Below, piece by piece: positions 35,780 to 44,998 of a stretch of 64,000 nucleotides of DNA. Origin of the DNA: Roseiarcus sp963782255 (GTDB lineage Bacteria > Pseudomonadota > Alphaproteobacteria > Rhizobiales > Beijerinckiaceae); assembly GCA_963782255.1 (NCBI GenBank), contig CAWAIS010000001.1, positions 868,001 through 932,000 on the forward strand. Direction: 5' to 3'. The translations under genes were made by a program, and so were the position numbers. The notes under the pieces are model-generated. The model saw nothing but the letters and a program-made list of their open reading frames with translations, made no database searches and had not been told where the DNA came from. Position 1 is the stretch's first letter. Every line of letters starts with the position of its first letter.

Positions 35780-36642
35780 CGGCGAACACACGGCAGCGAG
35801 AGCGTTTCCATGAGCGGTACGAAACGCTTCGAAGCGGCGGCCGCCCGATGAACCCTCGCATGGTGCGCGTCCTCGGACAGGATCTATGGGTCTCCGTCAA
35901 GCCCGGCGCGAAGGACCGTCCGCCGCTTCTCTTGTTCAACGGCATCGGCGCCAATGTCGAACTGGCCGAGCCTTTCATGCGCGAGATGGGCGACGTCGAG
36001 ACCGTGGTCTTCGACATTCCCGGCGTAGGCGGGTCGCCACTGCCAAAACTGCCTTATCGCCCGTCGACTGTCGCGCGTTGGGCCGCCGGGCTTATGCACC
36101 AGCTCGGTTATGACAGGATCGACGTCGCGGGCGTCTCCTGGGGCGGCGGCATGGCCCAGCAATTTGCACATCAATATCCGCGAGTTTGCCGGAGGCTCAT
36201 CCTGGCGGCGACGTCACCCGGGGTGATCATGGTCCCCGGCAAGTTGTCGGTTCTCTGGAAGATGGCGAGCCCGCGCCGCTACGTCGACCAGGATTACCTG
36301 CACTCCATCGCAGCGGAGATCTACGGAGGAAACCTGCGCGAGGATCCAAGCCTCATTCATGCGCACGCGGAAAACATGAAGGGGGCCTCGAACCTCGGTT
36401 ATCTCTACCAACTGCTGGCTATGATGGGTTGGACAAGTCTCTTGTGGCTGCACTCCCTGACGCAGCCAACTCTCGTCGTCATGGGACACGACGATCCAAT
36501 TGTACCGATGGTGAACGGCCGGATCCTGACCCGGCTCATTCCGAACTCCCGGCTGGAAGTGATGCCGTGTGGTCATCTGTTCATCGTCACGATGCCGCGC
36601 GAAACAGCAAAGCTCTTCCAGCAATTCGTCGGCGAGGCGTGA
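35776..36642 (+). CDS. phaZ: Intracellular medium-chain PHA depolymerase
   Basis: The alpha/beta hydrolase (~288 residues from the overlapping GTG; ~264 from the ATG at 35848) closely follows Pseudomonas PhaZ: LLLFNGIGANVELAEPFM, DIPGVGGSPLPKLPYR, the nucleophile elbow GVSWGGGMAQQFAH, AATSPGVIMVPGK, MASPRRYV and the final HDDP and CGHLF carrying Asp and His. It would release hydroxy acids from stored polymer. Order phaC-phaZ with 4-bp overlap is the same as in Pseudomonas. Confidence 0.92.
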   Translation: MTANTRQRERFHERYETLRSGGRPMNPRMVRVLGQDLWVSVKPGAKDRPPLLLFNGIGANVELAEPFMREMGDVETVVFDIPGVGGSPLPKLPYRPSTVARWAAGLMHQLGYDRIDVAGVSWGGGMAQQFAHQYPRVCRRLILAATSPGVIMVPGKLSVLWKMASPRRYVDQDYLHSIAAEIYGGNLREDPSLIHAHAENMKGASNLGYLYQLLAMMGWTSLLWLHSLTQPTLVVMGHDDPIVPMVNGRILTRLIPNSRLEVMPCGHLFIVTMPRETAKLFQQFVGEA

Positions 36643-37662
36643 CATGAACTTGCCCGCGCCGATTCTCAGTCCGCCATCGAGGCTTGCGCCGTCGCTCGCA
36701 CACTCCCCAACGGACCTGGAGCGTTCGAGAGATTTGGCGCGCATCAAGATCGTCGCTACGGCGCTGCTGGCTTTCAGCGTCGTTGTCGCCTTCGCGGCGA
36801 GATTCCTGGAGAGCCGTCATTGGAGCCTCGGCTATGTGGCGGCCTGGGCGGAGGCGGCGGCGGTCGGCGGACTTGCCGACTGGTATGCCCGTGGTCGCCT
36901 TGTTCCGCCATCCCTGTGGCATTCCTCTTCCTCACACCGCGATCATCTCGAGCAATCGGGAGCGCATCGCCGAAAGCTTTGGCGACTTTGTGGAAGAGCA
37001 GTTTCTTGCCCCCGATCCGATCGAGCAAAAGCTGAAATCCGTCGACTTCGCTGCGGCGGGCTCGGACTGGCTGGCCGACGAGGAGCGGAGCCTGTCGCTG
37101 TCGCGATTTGCGCTGCGGCTCTTGCCGCAAGCCTTGTCCGCCGTCGAGGAAACCGGGCTGCAGTCGTTCATGGCGCGACATGTCGTCGAACAGATCGAGG
37201 CTCTCGAAGTGGCTCCGCTTGCCGCCAGGCTGATGTCGGCCTTTGTCGAGGACCAGCGCCACCAGCGCATATTCGATGAAATTCTCATCGGGCTCGATCG
37301 GCTTCTGCAAGACGAACAAACGCAAGAGGCTGTTCGAGAGAAAATACGCGGCGAATTGCCATCGCTATTCAATCTGTTTCGCGCCGACGCCTACGTGCTG
37401 CGGCGATTGATCACGTTGATTTCGAATTTCATCCACGAAGCGCAGAGCGATCCCGACCATGCCCTGCGCCGCGACTTCGACCGGTTCGTCCAGGATTTCG
37501 TGGACAAGCTCGGCTCCTCGCCCGAATACGCCGACAGGGCAGAGACGCTGAAGCGCGAATTGCTCGCCCGCCCCGAGATCAGGGCTCTCGCCGAGGATCT
37601 CTGGCTGAGCGTCAGGCGCTTCCTCGAGAAGGACGCGCGGAGCGGGAACTCAATACTGGAAT

Positions 37663-38672
37663 ATGGCTATGCACTTGACTCAAGTTCGATCAACTGGTTG
37701 TGCCGGGGACAGGGGATCTGCCGCCTCGGATTTCTTTCGCGGGGAGCGGACCGAGATCGACGGCTTGCTGCATCAACCTCAGGAACAGCAGTCCGCGCGA
37801 TCCCGATGTTCGGCGATTGAAGCGGAAGGTGTACTCATCCAGGTAATAGTCGATGTGTGTGACACTGACGGCTCCCTGGTGCGTCCCGAGCAGCCATCGC
37901 TTCAGCAGCGACGCGACGCGGTTGGCCAGCGGCAACAGGTTTTCGCCCACGTCCGCGCTGGCGCGGGCGATTTCGCGGCGATAGCCCAGCCGGTCGAGTC
38001 CGTTGTAACCCCTCCAGTCGTCCGTGCGCACTTGGCTGCCAGGCTCAACCGAGGCGGTGATCGCCGCCTCCAGGCTCTTGGCTGAAGCGTCGGGCACGCG
38101 TGCCAGCCGGATGCGACCGATCCCCTTGGCCGCCTGTTGAGCTGCGACCACCACCAATACCTTGCCTTGCGCTCCGCGCCCACGCTTGCCCGGTTTCGGG
38201 CCGCCGATGAAAATCTCGTCGACTTCGACCATGCCTTGCAGCCGCTCACGACCGGGACGAACCATCGCCCGACGCAATTTGTGCAGCAATGTCCACGCTG
38301 TGCGGTAGCTCCCCAGCCCCAACACCCGCTGCAGGCCCAGAGCGCTGGTCCCGCCTTTCTGGCTGGTCACGTGCCAGAGCGCTTCGAACCACACGCGCAA
38401 GGGCAAATGGGTGTCCGCGAACAGACTTCCCGCCGTCGCCGACGTCTGTCGGTCGCACCGACGGCAGTGACGCAAGCCTCGCGCCGTCACCCAATGATCC
38501 GCCGTGCCGCATATCGGACAGCGGAAGCCTTCCGGCCACCGCAGCTGCGCGACATAGTCAAGGCACGCTGCTTCGTCTACGAACCAATCGCGAAACTCCA
38601 GCACCGTGCGGGGATAATCAGCCACGGCCGAACCACAACAGCTTGGGCCACTTGAGTCAAGTGCATAGCCCT
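37663..38672. mobile_element. IS1595-family element (second type) inside DUF445
   Basis: The ~1010-bp element has ends GGCTATGCACTTGACTCAAG, inverted on the right. ATACTGGAAT occurs on both sides (37653-37662 and 38673-38682), containing the expected 8-bp duplication. The DUF445 reading frame can be rejoined across it, proving insertion into that gene. Confidence 0.9.
37690..38625 (-). CDS. IS1595-family transposase (second type)
   Basis: The 311-residue protein has a zinc ribbon (CPICG ... CRRCDRQTSATAG), GMVEVDEIFIGGPKPGKRGR, VRTDDWRGYNGLDRLGY and HIDYYLDEYTFRFNRRTS. It is related to, but clearly distinct from, the copies at 13.4 and 19.6 kb. It is intact. Confidence 0.95.
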   Translation of the reverse strand: MADYPRTVLEFRDWFVDEAACLDYVAQLRWPEGFRCPICGTADHWVTARGLRHCRRCDRQTSATAGSLFADTHLPLRVWFEALWHVTSQKGGTSALGLQRVLGLGSYRTAWTLLHKLRRAMVRPGRERLQGMVEVDEIFIGGPKPGKRGRGAQGKVLVVVAAQQAAKGIGRIRLARVPDASAKSLEAAITASVEPGSQVRTDDWRGYNGLDRLGYRREIARASADVGENLLPLANRVASLLKRWLLGTHQGAVSVTHIDYYLDEYTFRFNRRTSGSRGLLFLRLMQQAVDLGPLPAKEIRGGRSPVPGTTS

Positions 38673-39038
38673 ATACTGGAATTCCATCTCGCTCGTTTTC
38701 TTGCCGACCTCGGCCGCAAGCTCGCCCACGAGCCGCGATTGCGAGCCGAAATCAACGCCGGCATGGTGAAGGTCCTGCAAACATTCGTTCAAAATCAAAA
38801 GCGGGAAATCGCGCGATTCATCACCGATCAAATCCGATCCTGGGACGTCGATCAGATGGTCGATATCATTGAGCTGAATATTGGCCGGGACCTGCAATAT
38901 ATCCGCCTCAACGGAACCTTCATCGGCGGCTTGGCTGGCCTCGGTCTCTATGCAGCCCAGCATGGTCTGGGGTTGCACTAGCGCATGCCGAGCGTCCGAC
39001 AGGACGTCGAATCATCGGCTCAACACAGGAGTGAAGAT

Positions 39039-39485
39039 ATGACAAAGGAAACGCAATCGTTCGTCGATATCGTGAGGCAATTCGGATCCGACCTCGGACT
39101 TCCGAAGGTCGACGTCGACAAGCTCGTGGAGACGCACCGCAAGAATTTCGAAGCCCTCACGCAGACTGCCCTGGTTGCGTCGGACGGGCTGAAATCCTTG
39201 GCGGCGAAACAGAAAGAGATGGTCGAATCCGCGTTTCGCGAAGCTCTCGACATGGCGCGAAACTTCAAGCCGAGCGGCGATCCGCAACAAATTCTCGCCA
39301 AGCAAGGCGAAATGGCGCGCAAGGCGTTCGATGCGGCGATCGATCATACGAAGCAGATCGCCGAACAGGTCAGCAGATCGCAGGCCGAGGCGCTGAAAAT
39401 CGCCAGCGACAGGATCGTGGCGAGCATCGCAGAGCTTCGCGCGAGTTTCGAGAAGGCCGAAAGGGCGGACAAGCCGAAGTCCTGA
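39039..39485 (+). CDS. phaP: Phasin (PHA granule-associated protein)
   Basis: The 148-residue, highly helical, charged protein has the phasin signature region TQTALVASDGLKSLAAKQKE and a heptad-rich C-terminus. It would coat PHA granules and help regulate their size. ACAGGAG is 8 bases before the chosen ATG; an earlier ATG at 38985 lacks a site. It follows the DUF445 gene within the PHA cluster, supporting the assignment. Confidence 0.85.
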   Translation: MTKETQSFVDIVRQFGSDLGLPKVDVDKLVETHRKNFEALTQTALVASDGLKSLAAKQKEMVESAFREALDMARNFKPSGDPQQILAKQGEMARKAFDAAIDHTKQIAEQVSRSQAEALKIASDRIVASIAELRASFEKAERADKPKS

Positions 39486-39590
39486 GCTCTGGTTCGACAA
39501 TTCACATGCGGCGAGACCACATACGCGGTGAGCGGCGCGGAGACAGTCCGCGCCGCGCAGCGAAGCGGGCAGGATGGGAGCCTTGGACAG

Positions 39591-39857
39591 ATGAAAGTGT
39601 CGGTTGAGGTCGACTGCACGCCGGCCGAGGCGAGAGAGTTCATGGGGTTGCCCGATCTGCGTCCGATGCAGACGGCGATGGCGACCAAGCTTGAAGCGCA
39701 AATGACCGCGAGCCTGGACCGGCTCTCTCCGGACGCCGTCTTGCAAGACTGGTTCGGGTTCAATCCGAAGACTTCGATTCGAGACGTGTTCGCCAATTTC
39801 ATCACAGGCGCGACAACCAAGGTCGAAGGCGACAAGGCGGAGGCGCCCCGCTCATGA
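39591..39857 (+). CDS. DUF6489-type small protein
   Basis: The 88-residue protein MKVSVEVDCTPAEAREFMGL, PDLRPMQTAMATKLEAQM matches a small family seen next to phasin genes in alphaproteobacteria (the name DUF6489 is from memory). Its stop overlaps the etfB start (ATGA), coupling translation. A role at the PHA granule is a guess from position. Confidence 0.65.
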   Translation: MKVSVEVDCTPAEAREFMGLPDLRPMQTAMATKLEAQMTASLDRLSPDAVLQDWFGFNPKTSIRDVFANFITGATTKVEGDKAEAPRS

Positions 39858-40603
39858 AGATTCTCGTGCCCGTGAAGCGGGTGGTCGATTACAACATCAA
39901 GATCCGCATCAAGGCGGACGGATCGGGCGTCGAGCTCGCCAACGTCAAGATGTCGATGAATCCCTTCGACGAGATCGCCGTCGAGGAGGCGCTTCGGCAG
40001 AAGGAGGCCGGCAAAGCAACCGAGGTCGTCGTAGTCTCGATCGGCCTCGCCCAGGCGAGCGAGACCATCCGCACCGCTCTCGCGATGGGCGCCGACCGCG
40101 GCGTCCTCGTCAAGACCGACGCCATCGTCGAGCCGCTGGCGGTGGCGAAGATCCTCAAGGGCGTCGCCGCCGCCGAGCAACCGGGCCTCGTCATCATGGG
40201 CAAGCAGGCGATCGACGACGACTGCAACCAAACCGGGCAGATGCTGGCGGCGCTGACCGGCTGGGGTCAGGGCGCCTTCGCCTCGAAGGTCGTCGTCGGC
40301 GACGGCAGCGTCGACGTGACGCGCGAGGTCGACGGCGGCATGCAGACGGTTTCGCTGAAGCTGCCGGCGATCGTCACGACCGACCTGCGCCTCAACGAGC
40401 CGCGCTATGCTTCGCTGCCCAACATCATGAAGGCGAAGAAGAAGCCGATCGACGAGAAGACGCCGGCCGATTACGGCGTCGACGTCGCCCCCCGGCTCAA
40501 GGTTCTCAAGACATCAGAGCCGGGCGGCCGCAAGGCGGGCGTGAAAGTCAAGTCGGTGGCGGAGCTCGTCGCCAAGCTGCACGACGAAGCGGGAGTGATC
40601 TGA
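39854..40603 (+). CDS. etfB: Electron transfer flavoprotein, beta subunit
   Basis: The 249-residue subunit binds AMP and, with EtfA, accepts electrons from acyl-CoA dehydrogenases. Motifs: MKILVPVKRVVDYNIKIR, MNPFDEIAVEEALRQKEAG, VIMGKQAIDDDCNQTGQM and the C-terminal recognition-loop region LRLNEPRYASLPNIMKAKKK. The gene overlaps the preceding small gene by 4 bp and is followed 2 bp later by etfA. It is intact. Confidence 0.95.
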   Translation: MKILVPVKRVVDYNIKIRIKADGSGVELANVKMSMNPFDEIAVEEALRQKEAGKATEVVVVSIGLAQASETIRTALAMGADRGVLVKTDAIVEPLAVAKILKGVAAAEQPGLVIMGKQAIDDDCNQTGQMLAALTGWGQGAFASKVVVGDGSVDVTREVDGGMQTVSLKLPAIVTTDLRLNEPRYASLPNIMKAKKKPIDEKTPADYGVDVAPRLKVLKTSEPGGRKAGVKVKSVAELVAKLHDEAGVI

Positions 40604-40605
40604 TC

Positions 40606-41550
40606 ATGGCGACCCTTCTTCTGGCCGAGGTCGCGGGCGGCGCCCTGAGCGATCTGACCGCGCGCGCCCTCACCGCCGCCCTCGAGATCGGGCAGCCGGT
40701 CGACATTCTGGTCGTCGGCCACAACGTCGGCGCGGCGGCCGAGGCGGCCGCGAAGCTCGCGGGCGTCGCCAGGGTGCGCGTCGCCGACGATCTTCTCTAC
40801 GCCCATGCGCTCGCCGAGCCGACAGCCGCGCTCGTCGTCTCGCTCGCCCCGGCCTATGACGCGATCGTCGCGCTGTCGACCGCGAACGCGAAGAACATCG
40901 CTCCGCGGGTCGCGGCCCTCCTCGACGTGATGCAGGTCTCCGACATCACCAGGGTTCTCGGGCCCAAGACTTTCGAGCGGCCGATTTATGCCGGCAACGC
41001 CATCCAGACGGTCGAGGCGACCGATCCGAAGATCCTGGTCACCGTGCGCACCGCCTCCTTCGGAGCTGCCGGCGCCGGCGGCTCGGCCCCCATCGAGCCC
41101 GTGCCGGCCGCCGCGGACCCGGGCGTCTCCTCCTTCGTCGGCGATGCGCTCGCCAAGTCCGACCGGCCGGAGCTCACGTCCGCCAAGATCATCATCTCGG
41201 GCGGCAGGGCGATGCAGAAGGCGGAGAACTTCAAGACCTACATCGAGCCGGTAGCCGACAAGCTCGGGGCGTCGATGGGCGCCTCGCGCGCCGCGGTCGA
41301 CGCCGGCTACGCGCCGAACGACTGGCAGGTCGGCCAGACCGGCAAGGTCGTGGCGCCGGAGCTCTATATCGCGGTCGGTATTTCGGGCGCGATCCAGCAT
41401 CTGGCCGGCATGAAGGATTCGAAGGTCATCGTCGCTATCAACAAGGACGAGGAGGCGTCGATTTTTCAGGTCGCCGACTACGGCCTCGTCGCGGACCTCT
41501 ATCAGGCCCTGCCGGAGCTGACGGCCGAGCTCGCCAAGATCGGGCGGTAG
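40606..41550 (+). CDS. etfA: Electron transfer flavoprotein, alpha subunit
   Basis: The 314-residue FAD-binding subunit has the C-terminal signature SRAAVDAGYAPNDWQVGQTG and LYIAVGISGAIQHLAGMKDS with KVIVAINKDEEASIFQVADY. The N-terminal domain is normal. It pairs with EtfB. The usual quinone reductase partner (ETF-QO) is broken at 28.3 kb, so this ETF must use a chromosomal partner. Confidence 0.95.
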   Translation: MATLLLAEVAGGALSDLTARALTAALEIGQPVDILVVGHNVGAAAEAAAKLAGVARVRVADDLLYAHALAEPTAALVVSLAPAYDAIVALSTANAKNIAPRVAALLDVMQVSDITRVLGPKTFERPIYAGNAIQTVEATDPKILVTVRTASFGAAGAGGSAPIEPVPAAADPGVSSFVGDALAKSDRPELTSAKIIISGGRAMQKAENFKTYIEPVADKLGASMGASRAAVDAGYAPNDWQVGQTGKVVAPELYIAVGISGAIQHLAGMKDSKVIVAINKDEEASIFQVADYGLVADLYQALPELTAELAKIGR

Positions 41551-41644
41551 GAGGCAACGGCCGTTCGACAGTTAGAAAGACGCTTCGCATTCGGAACGCG
41601 CGTTCCACGGGTTCCGCTGTTTCATCATCTTCCGAGGAAACGTC

Positions 41645-43435
41645 ATGCCCAGTTACAAAGCGCCTGTCGCCGACACGATGTTCCTTCTCACTGATGTCTT
41701 CGAGTTGCGCCGCTATGAGAACCTGCCGCGCTTCGCCGACGCCCCGATCGACATCGTCGAGGCGGTTCTGAGCGAGGGCGGGAAGCTCGCCGAGGAAGTG
41801 CTGCAGCCCCTCAACCTGCCCGGCGACCAGGAGGGTTGCAAGCGGTTGCCCGACGGCTCGGTCGTCACCCCCAAGGGCTTCAAGGAGGCCTACAAGGCCT
41901 ATGTCGAAGGCGGCTGGGTTGGGATCGCAGGCTCACCGACGTATGGCGGGCAAGGGCTTCCGCATTTTCTGAGCGTCGCGCTCAACGAATATGCGCTTGC
42001 GGCCAACCTTGCCTTTACGATGTATCCCGCCTTGACCAAAGGCGCGACGGACGCGTTGCTCGCCCATGGCAACGAGACGTTGAAGAACCGCTTTCTCCCC
42101 AAGATGACGACCGGCGAATGGACCGGCACGATGAACCTGACCGAGCCGCATTGCGGCACCGATCTCGGCCTCATCAAGACGCGCGCTTTGCGACAGGGCG
42201 ACGGCTCGTTCGCGATCTCGGGCCAGAAAATCTTCATCTCAGCGGGAGAGCATGATCTCTCCGAGAATATCATTCACCTCGTGCTCGCGCGTATCGAGGG
42301 CGCCCCGGCCGGCGTCAAGGGCATTTCGCTCTTCCTCGTCCCGAAGGTGCTGGTCAACGACGACGGATCGCTGGCCGAGCGAAACAAAGTGTCGTGCGGA
42401 TCGATCGAACACAAAATGGGCATCCATGGCAATTCGACCTGCGTGATGAACTATGACAGTGCGAAGGGTTGGTTGGTCGGCGAGGAAAATCGTGGGCTCA
42501 ATGCGATGTTCGTGATGATGAACAGCGCCCGCCTCGATGTCGCCGTGCAAGGTCTCGCGCAATCCGAGGTCGCCTACCAGAACGCGGCCGCCTACGCCAA
42601 GGATCGCCTGCAGGGCCGCTCGCTGACCGGCGCCAAGGAGCCTGGCAAACCTGCCGATCCCATCCTGGTGCATCCCGACGTCCGGCGCATGCTGCTCGAG
42701 ATCCGCGCCTTCAACGAAGCCGCGCGCGCTTTGATGATATGGGCTGCGCTCTCCCTCGACGAAGCGCACGAATCCCCTGACACGGCCGCCCGCCAGGCCG
42801 CCGACGACCGTCTTGGCCTGCTCACTCCGGTCTTGAAGGGCATGTTCACGGACGTGGGTTTCGCCAACGCGGTCAAGGCCCAGCAAGTCCTCGGCGGCCA
42901 CGGCTACGTCTCAGAATGGGGAATGGAGCAATTCGTGCGCGATGCGCGCATCACAATGATTTACGAAGGCGCCAATGGCATTCAGGCGCTGGATCTGGTC
43001 GGGCGCAAGCTGCCGAGGGACGGGGGACGCGCGGTGACGGCCTTCCTTGCTGAGATTTCCGATTTCGTCGCCCGTAACGAGGACGACTCGGTTTTGGGGC
43101 CCTATCTCGCCCCTCTAAAGACCGTGCGCGATCAATTGCGACAGGCGACACTATGGCTGGCTGAGAACACAAAGCTGAACCCGGACAATCTCGGAGCCGC
43201 GTCGACCGATTACTTGCGTCTTTTTGGTCTGACCGCGCTCGGATTCATGTGGGCGCACATGGCGAAGGCGGTGCTGGCGCGGCGGGCCGCAGGGACCAGC
43301 AGGCCAGAACTCGACGCAAAACTCTCGCTCGCGAAGTTTTTCAACGAAAGAATGCTCCCGCAGGCGGGGGCACATTTGGCGAAGCTGAGGAGCGGCGCGG
43401 AAACGCTGATGGAGTTGCCGGCGGAAATGTTTTGA
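41645..43435 (+). CDS. Acyl-CoA dehydrogenase (long, ~596 residues)
   Basis: This FAD enzyme catalyses the first step of beta-oxidation and feeds ETF. Motifs: GWVGIAGSPTYGGQGLP, TMNLTEPHCGTDLGLIKTRA, KIFISAGEHDL, QVLGGHGYVSEWGMEQFVRD with ARITMIYEGANGIQALDLVG carrying the catalytic Glu, and a C-terminal extension typical of the ~600-residue FadE-like group. Start: CGAGGAAAC precedes the ATG. It follows etfA by 94 bp and is the last intact gene of the lipid/PHA cluster. Confidence 0.93.
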   Translation: MPSYKAPVADTMFLLTDVFELRRYENLPRFADAPIDIVEAVLSEGGKLAEEVLQPLNLPGDQEGCKRLPDGSVVTPKGFKEAYKAYVEGGWVGIAGSPTYGGQGLPHFLSVALNEYALAANLAFTMYPALTKGATDALLAHGNETLKNRFLPKMTTGEWTGTMNLTEPHCGTDLGLIKTRALRQGDGSFAISGQKIFISAGEHDLSENIIHLVLARIEGAPAGVKGISLFLVPKVLVNDDGSLAERNKVSCGSIEHKMGIHGNSTCVMNYDSAKGWLVGEENRGLNAMFVMMNSARLDVAVQGLAQSEVAYQNAAAYAKDRLQGRSLTGAKEPGKPADPILVHPDVRRMLLEIRAFNEAARALMIWAALSLDEAHESPDTAARQAADDRLGLLTPVLKGMFTDVGFANAVKAQQVLGGHGYVSEWGMEQFVRDARITMIYEGANGIQALDLVGRKLPRDGGRAVTAFLAEISDFVARNEDDSVLGPYLAPLKTVRDQLRQATLWLAENTKLNPDNLGAASTDYLRLFGLTALGFMWAHMAKAVLARRAAGTSRPELDAKLSLAKFFNERMLPQAGAHLAKLRSGAETLMELPAEMF

Positions 43436-43524
43436 CAGGCGGTTACGGTCGCCGTGAATCTGCGCCGCCGTGATCCTGGCGCTCGCTCGAGTTCCACCAA
43501 TGCAGGCGGAAACAGACGCGCGAC

Positions 43525-43868
43525 GTCGATCTCGCTCCTGGTGGCGCTCGGCTTGCGCGCGGACGGCCAGAAGGTGCTGCTGGCGATCCGGAGCATGGGC
43601 GGGGAAAGCAAGGCCGCTTGGCGCGCGCTGCTCGACGATCTCATCAAGCGCGGATTGAGGACGCCGGAGTTGGTCATCGCCGACGGCGCGCCGGGCCTGG
43701 AAAAGGCGCTGGCGGCGCTGTGGCCCGACGCGCCGGTCCAGTGCTGCACGGTTCACGAGCACCGCAATCTCCTCGCTCACGCCCCCGAGCGCCTGCACGA
43801 GGAAATATCAAACGACTATCGCGATATGATCTACGCCGCGACGCGGCAGGAGATCGAAGCGCACAGCA
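43525..43868 (+). pseudogene. IS256-family transposase, internal fragment
   Basis: The frame contains VALGLRADGQKVLLAIRSMG, LIKRGLRTPELVIADGAPGL and APVQCCTVHEHRNLLAHAPE, the central region of IS256/mutator transposases with one catalytic Asp. Both ends are lost. At ~43868 it joins an ISAs1 fragment. Confidence 0.8.
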
Positions 43869-44687
43869 AGCGTCGCCATCGACGGCAAGACCTCCCGGCG
43901 AACCCACGATCGCGGCAAGGGTCGCGCGCCCCTGCACATGGTCAGCGCCTGGGCGGCTCGCTAGCGCCTGGTTCTGGGACAAGAGGCCGTGGATGTGAAA
44001 TCCAACGAGATCGTCGCCATTCCTCTGCTTCTGCAGCGGCTGGAACTGGCGGGCGCGCTCGTGACCATCGACGTGATGGGAACCCAAACCGACATCGCCG
44101 ATACGATCGTGCGTCGCGGCGGCGACTATCTGCTTTCGCTGAAAGCCAATCGACCGGCCCTCCACAAGGTCGTCGACTTCTTCGCCGATCCCCCCGCCGA
44201 CATGGTCTCGCCCGTTCACGAGACGGTCGACGGCGATCACGGCCGCATTGAAACGCGCCGCCATCGCGTTTGCCGCCAAGTGGACTGGCTGTTCTCGGAC
44301 CGACGCTATGCCGACGAGCCGCGCTTTCCTCATCTGGCGATGATCGGGATGATCGAAAGCCGCGTCGAGCGCAACGGCGCCCTGACGACCGAGCGACGGT
44401 ACTATCTCTCCTCCGCCCCGCTCGAGGCCAAGACCTTCGCCGCCGCCGTCCGTGCGCATTGGGGCGTCGAGAACCGTCTCCACTGGGTGCTCGACGTCGT
44501 CTTCCACGACGACCTCGCGCGCCTCAGGACCGCCAACGGACCGCACAACATGGCCGTCATCAAGCACATGAACATGAACTTGATCCGAAGCCAAACCGAC
44601 AAGCACAACCTCAAAGTTCGCCGAAAACGCGCAAACCTCGACCCCGACTATCTCGAAACCCTCGTCCGCCAAGCGCCGTTAACCTGA
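43869..44687 (+). pseudogene. ISAs1-family transposase, N-truncated with in-frame stop
   Basis: The frame begins SVAIDGKTSRRTHDRGKGRA and LHMVSAWAAR, then TAG at ~43968 (expected Gln), and continues RLVLGQEAVDVKSNEIVAIP, GALVTIDVMGTQTDIADTIV, AHWGVENRLHWVLDVVFHDD to the end. The N-terminal ~100 residues are missing. It is inactive because of truncation and the nonsense codon. Confidence 0.88.
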
Positions 44688-44699
44688 AGCAATTCCCCT

Positions 44700-44998
44700 G
44701 CGAAATCCCCGTTACGTTGAACGACAAGGGCAGGCCGAGGCGGGTTTCAACACAGGAGGCGCTCGTCCTGCGGCTGCGCGAGAAAGCCCTCAAGGGCGAC
44801 AATCGCGCCCTCGAGACGCTTCTCAGTCTAGCGAGAGCCCACAACAATGACGAAGCGGGCGAGCGCACGGGCGGCGAGCTCATGGCCTCTGAGGATCGGA
44901 CGATCCTCGAGGCCTTCGCCGAGGAGGTCCGCTCGCGCCCTGCCGCAGCCATCGAACTGACGCCGGACCCCTCGCAAGAGGGCCGCGCTGATGGATAG
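44700..44998 (+). pseudogene. DUF5681 protein, 5'-truncated
   Basis: VTLNDKGRPRRVSTQEALVL and LREKALKGDNRALETLLSLA match DUF5681, small proteins that precede terminase genes in Hyphomicrobiales prophages. The usual Gly-rich start is missing, replaced by the ISAs1 end. The stop overlaps the terminase start by 8 bp, retaining the native coupling. Confidence 0.75.

Larger units (their letters stand above)
36644..38981 (+). pseudogene. DUF445 membrane protein, frameshifted and split by IS1595
   Basis: The 5' part encodes an N-terminal membrane helix (IKIVATALLAFSVVVAFAAR) and GYVAAWAEAAAVGGLADWY. One extra C near 36889 shifts the frame before ALFRHPCGIPLPHTAI. The protein runs to RSGNSILE at 37660, is interrupted by IS1595 (37663-38672), and resumes LEFHLARFLADLGRKLAHEP to the C-terminal GTFIGGLAGLGLYAAQ. 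DUF445 proteins are inner-membrane proteins of unknown function. It lies between phaZ and the phasin, so the IS may also block transcription downstream. Confidence 0.85.

Noticed and set aside
40471..41400. 309-codon open frame on the minus strand
   Set aside because: It is antisense to etfA/etfB and very Arg/Gly/Asp-rich, the expected complement of GC-rich codons.
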